This document shows positions 58,452 through 64,000 of a DNA stretch of 64,000 bases, one piece after another. The DNA is from Sisyra terminalis. Taxonomy: Eukaryota; Arthropoda; Insecta; Neuroptera; Sisyridae. The notes beneath the pieces were generated by a model. It did not search any database. It saw only the letters and a program-made list of their open reading frames with translations, and had not been told where the DNA came from. Location: NCBI GenBank assembly GCA_958496175.1, contig OY292278.1, positions 18,290,001 through 18,354,000 of the forward strand, written 5' to 3'. A program made the translations under genes and the position numbers. Every line of letters starts with the position of its first letter. Within the stretch, counting starts at the first letter, position 1.

Positions 58452-59213
58452 GTTGTCTGGATGAGTTTCAGGGGAAAGAATTTGGGCATTAGGGTTAGGA
58501 TGGTCGATTAACTTGGAGTGGAATTTTTGGAATTGTTCTTGGACTAAGGTAGTGACAAAAGGAAAGTTGAGATCATTGTGTATGATTCGGTTGTTAACAT
58601 AATAAGGAGCATTGATTATTCGACGAAGGACTTTTGATTGGAAAGATTGGATAATTTGGATGTTGGATGGTTTTGCAGAGCCCCACAATTCTGCTCCGTA
58701 AGCCCAGATAGGTCGTAGTAGAGTTTTGTAAATGGTGAGTTTAGTTTTTATATTAACTGAAGATTTAGGTCCTAAAAGTCTACGTAATAGTCCGTATCGT
58801 TGGTTTAGTATTTGTCTTTTGAATTTAATATGTGGGTTCCAGGTTAAGTGGCTGTCTAGGTAAAAGCCTAAATAACGAACCTTGGAAGCAATTGGGATAG
58901 TGTCGTTGTCAAAGTAAATCGGAGGGTATGTCAGTCGTCTTAGCGTGAATGGTATCATCACACTTTTTTCATTGTTGATTTTTATCTTCCATTTCTGACA
59001 CCATCCCGAGATGAGATCGAGGTGGTACTGTAACGTATTGGTTGATTTTATGGGGTTAGGGTGGGTTAGTGGAAAGGATTGCTGTATCATCAGCATAAGT
59101 GAGAGTACAGCTATGTGGGTGAGTTGGGATATCGGCCGTATAAATGATGTAAAGGAGAGGACCAATAATACTCCCCTGTGGTACTCCAGCGAGAATAGGA
59201 AACGAAGTTATAA
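58452..59213 (-). pseudogene. Jockey-type LINE reverse transcriptase fragment A2
   Basis: Best copy of family A. From 59213 down: ILAGVPQGSIIGPLLYIIYT (RT motif B), DIPTHPH and TYADDTAILS with the catalytic Asp pair near 59084-59098. A frameshift near 59065 follows, then in the frame that runs to 58428: NEKSVMIPFTLRR, RYLGFYLDSHLTW, LTIYKTLLRPIWAYGAELWG, SFQSKVLRRIINAPYYVNN and HPNPNAQIL. Homology to A1 ends at 58452, so the last residues before the stop at 58428 are not LINE. The first 30 or so codons of the long open frame are out of frame with the RT and should be ignored. Adjoins an RTE fragment at its 5' end. Confidence 0.88.
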
Positions 59214-59735
59214 TATATGATATTTTCTTGGATTTCTCATGACGTTATCCAGGAATTCCAGCGTCCTGTTCTTTATCTTGAATAATACCTCTTTTTCTTT
59301 ACTTATTCTTTACTCATTATTTTCAAGATTTCCTCGTTTATTTTGTGATCAATTCACGGTATTTACGGTACTTTGAACCATAATTCGAAAGCTTTCAGCT
59401 ATTTGCATGATATCTCCAGTAAGATTCAATAATCCACCCCTTACAGCAGGTTGGAAAAGACATAAAAGACATAACATCGCAAAAGCTGTTAAAACTTTGT
59501 TCATCCTGAGGAGCTTTAAATCGCGCTTTTCCGATGCGACAATTGATCTCTATTGATTGATTCCAGTTTTCATTTATCGTAGTGTCCAAGCATTTCCAAT
59601 AAGGTTTCACTCTTTTGATTGGGTGATACTTGACAGTTAGCTTTTCGCCAAGATTTATGTAGGTAATCATAAATTTTGTCTCCTTGATGTTTGGTTTAAG
59701 TTTATAACCTTCACTGGCTGAAACTTCACCTTCTG
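59214..59735 (-). pseudogene. RTE-type LINE RT C-terminus, element G
   Basis: The minus strand reads GYKLKPNIKETKFM (the LxLNxxKTKFM block), VKPYWKCLDTTINENW and IEINCRIGKARF (the YKYLGTxINExW..EI.CRI.KAR block), then CKGWI. In further frames it reads DHKINEEIL, then EVLFKIKNRTLEFLDNVMRNPRKYHIL, matching the VTNEEVL...KTRKLEYLGHVMRNxKYxLL block. This is the standard order of the region after the RT palm in RTE-like proteins. Its PRKYH block separates it from family F. At least two frameshifts; a dead relic. It ends exactly where Jockey A2 begins, so one probably inserted beside or into the other. Confidence 0.75.
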
Positions 59736-59739
59736 AAAC

Positions 59740-61020
59740 TCTGTTAATCAGTCGTTGTTACCCATTCAGATTACTTGCAACTATTTTAGTATCTTCTGTG
59801 AATCGGATAATATGAATGCATTATCCATTAATAAAATTAAGTGTATTTTTTTAGAGATATGGAATATTTCCCACTGCACTTCTACGTTTTTAAATTCAAA
59901 GATCATGGATGATAAAATTCACAGTATTTTTGGAAAATAAATAATCGCTTGGAAATTTATAAAGGTATGAAATAATTTAATCTGCCAACGTTATTCTCTA
60001 CTATAAACCCTTCACCGTGCGTAGTCTGACACGTTCATGACTAGTTTTATAAATATTAGCAATTATATTCGATTTTCTTTCCTATCACTCGCTACTATTT
60101 ATTTAAAGCTGTAATCAATTGTAAATATCCTGAAATGTTTTACAAACAACAAAAAAATAAACAATGCTAAGTAAACGAACAAAGTTTGTAAGATTTTCAA
60201 ATTGATGTAAGTTTAATATAAAATCTGACCTGATTCGAAACGTTTCTAGTATTTAATAGTTTGTTTTTGTTTTCTTCTCTCCCGTGTTTTGTTTTATTTT
60301 TCTTCAACTCGTTGCTTTTTTGTTTATTATATATGAACACACACATACCTACCCATTTACTTTATACCAGGGCACCCGGTGAATAGAGTGAGGTTAGAAT
60401 CAAGGTTTTTATTCTATGCTTAGAGATCCGAATACATGTGAGTGCTGAAGGCGTAATAGTACGGGCTTGTTGGTTCTGTTACGCCCTAAAGCTGTTCAAC
60501 CAGACTGTATATCGATGTTAGTATGGGAAATCGGGAGAGCTTTCTGAATTTATATATCGAAAAGACGTGAGCGCACAACTCTGCGAATGAATGGTTAGGT
60601 GGTTGCTTATTTACTAAAAATACAAATCGCAGAAAATAAGGAAAATGTTTGCCGAGCATAACGTAACAGGATGCTCACTTGTTTCATCCAGGAGCATTTT
60701 GATTTTGTGTATGTGGAATTGATAAAATTTTCAAAGCGAGTTTATGAACGAAATTCATTTGTCGAGGGCTTAGGTTCGCGTTTGATAAACAACTAAGTAC
60801 CATTTATTTATTAATATGTTTTCAGGGAGGATTTAGGGATTATGTGCTGTGGAACACAGAACGTCAACTTTTATAATTATCGTGGTTGCTAAATACAATT
60901 CAATGTACGATTTAAAAGCCACTAAATGGTGCAGCTTGTTGGGTTGTTGGGGAGTTAAGAAGTGCGTGGTTGGAAAACATGGAATAAGTATGTATATAGG
61001 GTGTCTTAGTAAATAGGTAT
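59740..61020. other. No gene recognised
   Basis: A GC-richer stretch at about 60360-60720 has no supportable frame. The open frame at 59755-59940 has no recognised domain. Confidence 0.4.
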
Positions 61021-61025
61021 ATTAA

Positions 61026-61675
61026 CAGAATCCAGTAACTTCATCAAATTTTCAACCATAGAATTCTTACAAAGACATAGCCTACCAAATGCTTTCCTTT
61101 GATTTAAATTCATGTCATTTATTGTCATTTTTTGGAATAATAATTTTTTGCCTATAAAAATCGTAGAGCTTTTGAAGAAAAACAGATATAAATTTTTGTT
61201 TACAACATTCAGTAAAATAAAAAAAAATTAAGACTAGCCATACTTAATATTAGAAAAATGATTTAAGGCCCTATTAATCATACTAAACTTTACTTACTTT
61301 AAGCTTACAAGAAAACAGTAGCCAAATTATAAAAAGTCTTCTTTTATAAATAGAATCAAGTAGCAGTATTAAATTTTCAACCATAGAATTCTTACAAAGA
61401 CATGGTCTACCAAATCCTTTCCTTAGATTTAAATTCATGTCATTTTTTGTAATTTTTGGAATAATCATTTTTTCCCCGTAAAAATCTTAGAGCTATTGCA
61501 AAAAAAGGTAATAATTTTCGTTTAAAACATTCAGTAAAATAAAAAAAAAATAAGACTAGCTATACTTAATGTTAGAAAAATATTTTAAGGCCCTATTAAT
61601 CATACTAAGCTTGACTTACCTTAAACTAACAAGAAAACAGTAGCCAAATTATAAAAAACTTTCTTTTCCCGGTTT
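61026..61675. repeat. Tandem duplication, 325-bp unit, two copies
   Basis: Units 61026-61350 and 61351-61675 are highly similar: ttttcaaccatagaattctt, acaaagacatgg, atttaaattcatgtcatt, aaaacattcagtaaaataaa, aaggccctattaatcatact, acaagaaaacagtagccaaa. They are better conserved than the other tandem duplications here, so this one is younger. Non-coding; the minus-strand frame at 61283-61468 lies across the unit junction. Confidence 0.9.
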
Positions 61676-61704
61676 CTTCCTTTTCCAAAAAACTTTTTTG
61701 ATCA

Positions 61705-61820
61705 CTCCACTATATTTTAATCCTTACAGACTCTTTAAAGGAGAATAATCCATTTCTTTCTTTAATAAGGTAAGGATTTCAATCTATTTCCTTCCATTTT
61801 TCCTGGGCGTTCCAGTTTGG
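61705..61820 (-). pseudogene. RTE-type LINE tail fragment F4
   Basis: The minus strand reads IEILTLLKKEMDYSPLKSL, aligning with IKILDLLRREIDYPVLRSL of fragment F1, preceded by a TPRKNGRK stretch at the GPRQKRRKR position. Short and broken by a stop. Confidence 0.65.
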
Positions 61821-61959
61821 ATAAGAGTTTTTAGTTTAAAAAAAATACTCCTTGAATGCTCCATCAGAATCCTGGCCTAACATCGTACGTATATTTTTCA
61901 TTTTTTTAGATTTTTTTTTCTGTTTTTTACCTAAACCTAACGGAGGTTTACCACTTGGT

Positions 61960-62345
61960 TAGTTACCCGCTGGTATCCGCAAGTTACTCGTTTGGTAAAA
62001 TGCTTTTCTCCAACGTCGAATATTTCTGTCAAGTCTTTTCAAAGTGGGTTAATCCATTTTTTGTATCTATAAATTAAGGATCTCTATTCATCGTCTTCCT
62101 CTTTTCTCGTGAAACCTTCTAGTTTCCCTTCAAAAGCATTAAGTATGAATTCTATTATTCTTAAAATAACAACTCTCCAGACTGCGTTTCTTCTTATCCC
62201 CTTACCGTAGATAGTACTTTTTTCTTTGATTATTCTAAATATTTCTTATTTATTTCGTTATTCTTCTTTAATACTTGTCATAGTTTCTTAAATACTTGTT
62301 CTATAGGACATTGCTTATCAAAGCATAACTCTAACTATGCGGCTC
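61960..62345 (-). pseudogene. RTE-type LINE C-terminal fragment F5
   Basis: The minus strand reads EIFRIIKEKSTIY, RRNAVWRV, EFILNAFEGKLEG and, after a stop, KKWINP and KDLTEIF. These fit the NEEVL...EKS.I / KRR.NWIGH / FILNA.EGKLEG / RWIDDI / DLT.I succession of RTE-like C-termini. The EFIL...EGKL block matches F1. Stops near 62090 and elsewhere show decay. Confidence 0.6.
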
Positions 62346-62898
62346 CTCAGAGGATCTTGGAAAATAATTCTTTAATAGTAATTAATGGTGTATAAGTAAA
62401 ATATTGATGGTCACTAAAGTCTAAAATTTTTGGAAAAAAGAGTTTTGGATTTTTTTTTGTGCTTTAAGAGACCATGGTATGGACATTTTTGAGAAAACAG
62501 TATTCTGGAAAACAGGGTTTAGGGTTTTGATCTATGTATTATTAAACTCTACTCTTTAGCTACTTTAGCATTTTAGCTACTGCTTTCGGAATTTAGTCCA
62601 CAATTTTCCCATAGCAAAACTCGACTTAATTTTGCTAGTGGATTTTTCGTTTTTGGTAATTACTCTTTACTATTAGAATTGGGTCAAAATTTTTATTACT
62701 ATGTTTTTCACGCTTACTTATAGAAACATTTTTTTCTTCGATGTCCTCGAACGATCTCTCAATGTATTTGACAACTTGTACGATTTGATAGTGTATAATA
62801 TCTTAACAAAAGGAAGATATTACTTTAAAAAGTATAAGAAGACAATTCAGGTTGTTTAAGATCGGTTTTTTTATTTAATATTTTTTAATATTCAAATT

Positions 62899-62938
62899 AA
62901 TTACGTTTCGTTGCGTATCGTAACTTCATCAGGCTTCT
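62899..62938 (-). ncRNA. Hammerhead-like motif, weakened arm, 62.9 kb
   Basis: Core CUGAUGA, GAA, ACGU and A are present, but stem II has an A-C mismatch (GUUACG / CGCAAC) and the stem I partner reads AUU instead of GCU. Probably a weakened copy of the 63.07 kb motif. Confidence 0.45.
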
Positions 62939-63064
62939 TGAATCACAAAAAATATAATATTTTCATTTTAAATTCAATAAATAAAAAAAAATTGTTATTT
63001 TTGTTTTATTTTTTTTTATTTATTGAATTTAAATTGAAAATATTATATTTTTTGTGACTCAAGA

Positions 63065-63103
63065 AGCCTGATGAAGTTACGATACGTAACGAAACGTAGC
63101 TAA
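63065..63103 (+). ncRNA. Hammerhead-ribozyme-like motif, 63.07 kb
   Basis: The most regular copy of the main family: AGC, CUGAUGA, A, perfect six-pair stem II GUUACG / CGUAAC with AUA loop, GAA, ACGU, A, GCU. Confidence 0.6.
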
Positions 63104-63455
63104 TTTGAATATTAAAAAAAAAAAATAACCGATCATAAACAACCTGAATTGTCTTCTTATTTAATAAAAGCTGAGATTTGAATTTTATCATTTATTTAAA
63201 AAGTATCTTTTTCTCAACTGTTGCGTTTTAAATTTCAATTAAAATCCTATGTACTTTTTCAAATATCCTTTTATGGTAATAGATGTCTTCAGGAGAAATA
63301 ATTATTTGCTCCATTAATTTCAATTGTACTCATATAAGTTTATAATATATAAGATTATTGGTGAACCATATAAGATAATTATATCATATAAGATTATTGG
63401 TGACGAGTGATAATGAGAGGACGGTGAAATAGTAGAGAAAAACAAACTAAATGTA

Positions 63456-63836
63456 TAATCAAAATAAGATTTTTTCACTGACTTTGAACAGTTATACTGT
63501 GTATACAATATATAGGATATATTGCGGTCCAATTTATGTAGTATGATTTAATATAAAAATATATATAAATCATACCATAAACATAAATTTGAACAGAAGT
63601 TCAAACAAAAATATTCGTGACGTATTGCCCAGATACGTATTTCGATTGCCAAGCAATCTTCCTCAGTGGTCATCAAGTAGTTTGGATCACTCCGTAACTG
63701 CTTTGTGATGAATCATCACAAAACAGTTATAAAGTAGTCACAAAGCAATTTATGTTTATGGTATGATTTTTATATATTATTATATTAAATTATACTATAT
63801 AAATTGGACCGCAATATATCCTATATATTGTATACG
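63456..63836 (-). mobile_element. Palindromic hammerhead-type retroposon, 63.5 kb
   Basis: 381 bp bounded by a perfect 13-bp duplication, caaactaaatgta, at 63443-63455 and 63837-63849. The outer arms gtatacaatatataggatat, attgcggtccaattta, atggtatga-type blocks and ataaacataaat are mirrored around a loop of about 150 bp that holds one hammerhead-like motif. The arm sequence is unrelated to the 13.8/19.8/62.8 kb family, so this is an independent lineage with the same architecture. Confidence 0.88.
63628..63669 (-). ncRNA. Hammerhead-ribozyme-like motif, 63.65 kb
   Basis: CCA (stem I), CUGAGGA, A, perfect stem II GAUUGC / GCAAUC with UUG loop, GAA, an 8-base self-complementary stem III AUACGUAU, C, then UGG (stem I). 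Every helix differs in sequence from the other families yet still pairs, which is the strongest single piece of covariation here. Confidence 0.62.
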
Positions 63837-64000
63837 CAAACTAAATGTAGTCATTTGGTATCGCTATTCATTGTTGCAATCATCAAAATTTTGGTATTAC
63901 TACACTATATATGACAAGTAGTAGATAATGTTTTACCAGTTTCATAATTAACCAGTTTTATTTTGAAGTTCTGCGAAAGCTATAGTAGACGTCTACTATC

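Larger units (their letters stand above)
62836..63194 (+). mobile_element. Palindromic hammerhead-type retroposon, 62.8 kb
   Basis: Inverted dimer flanked by a perfect 12-bp duplication, tttaaaaagtat, at 62824-62835 and 63195-63206. The left arm starts exactly at aagaagacaattcagg; the right arm is its mirror but extends about 45 bp further to gatttgaattttatc. The 13.8 kb element has the same one-short, one-long design in reverse orientation. The arms meet at an A/T-rich centre near 63000. It carries two hammerhead-like motifs pointing outward. No protein; the minus-strand frame 63006-63191 lies across an arm. Confidence 0.88.

Noticed and set aside
58428..59165. Treating the whole 245-codon frame as one RT protein.
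   Set aside because: Its first 30 or so codons are out of frame with the real RT motifs (YADDT lies in another frame) and its last residues lie outside the LINE homology.
1..64000. CRISPR arrays, operons, prokaryotic genes, rRNA genes.
   Set aside because: No spaced identical repeats, ribosome binding sites or rRNA-like segments; the element content is that of an insect nuclear genome.

Overview
The window looks like intergenic or intronic DNA from an insect nuclear genome. It is strongly AT-rich, with no operons, Shine-Dalgarno sites or long uninterrupted reading frames. Almost everything recognisable is a decayed mobile element of a kind typical of insects: Jockey-type and RTE-type LINEs, RNase H-bearing LINEs, a class II tRNA-derived SINE family, hAT, pogo/Tigger, mariner and Mutator-like (MULE) DNA transposons, and long foldback repeats. 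A beetle or a bug would fit, but the sequence alone does not settle the order. I found no host protein-coding exon that I can defend.

Layout. 2.7-4.9 kb: a Jockey fragment split by a second Jockey insertion with a 12-bp target-site duplication, then an RNase H LINE tail and a SINE. 5.5-6.5 kb: a tandem duplication carrying two hAT MITEs. 7.3-8.2 and 10.2-11.3 kb: two related long foldbacks. 13.4-14.6 kb: a MULE SWIM-finger relic, a hammerhead-type retroposon and a mariner relic. 18-20.2 kb: two SINEs and more foldbacks and hammerhead motifs. 21.5-22.6 kb: Jockey and mariner relics. 24.5-25.2 and 26.3-27.9 kb: foldbacks, a MITE and tandem repeats. 29.3-31.6 kb: an RTE-type LINE with a SINE and a Jockey inserted into it. 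33.3-34.5 kb: a minus-strand Jockey RT hidden by frameshifts and a SINE. 36.3-37.2 kb: a second tandem duplication with hAT MITEs. 39.4-39.7, 46.1-46.7 and 46.9-47.6 kb: LINE relics. 42.2-43.5 kb: a hAT-like element. 52.4-54.4 kb: a tandem array with MITEs. 56.1-57.0 kb: a deleted pogo element. 57.9-59.7 kb: a foldback, a Jockey and an RTE relic. 61.0-63.8 kb: a tandem duplication, RTE relics and two hammerhead-type retroposons.

The most interesting signal is a set of at least nine loci that share a hammerhead-ribozyme-like core: CUGANGA, a covarying hairpin, GAA, a self-complementary ACGU-type stem III, a cleavable H17, and a covarying stem I. Most sit in short palindromic elements of roughly 320-540 bp. 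Four of these are bounded by 9-14 bp direct repeats, which indicates retroposition. They resemble Penelope-type hammerhead elements or metazoan retrozymes, but are built as inverted rather than direct dimers.
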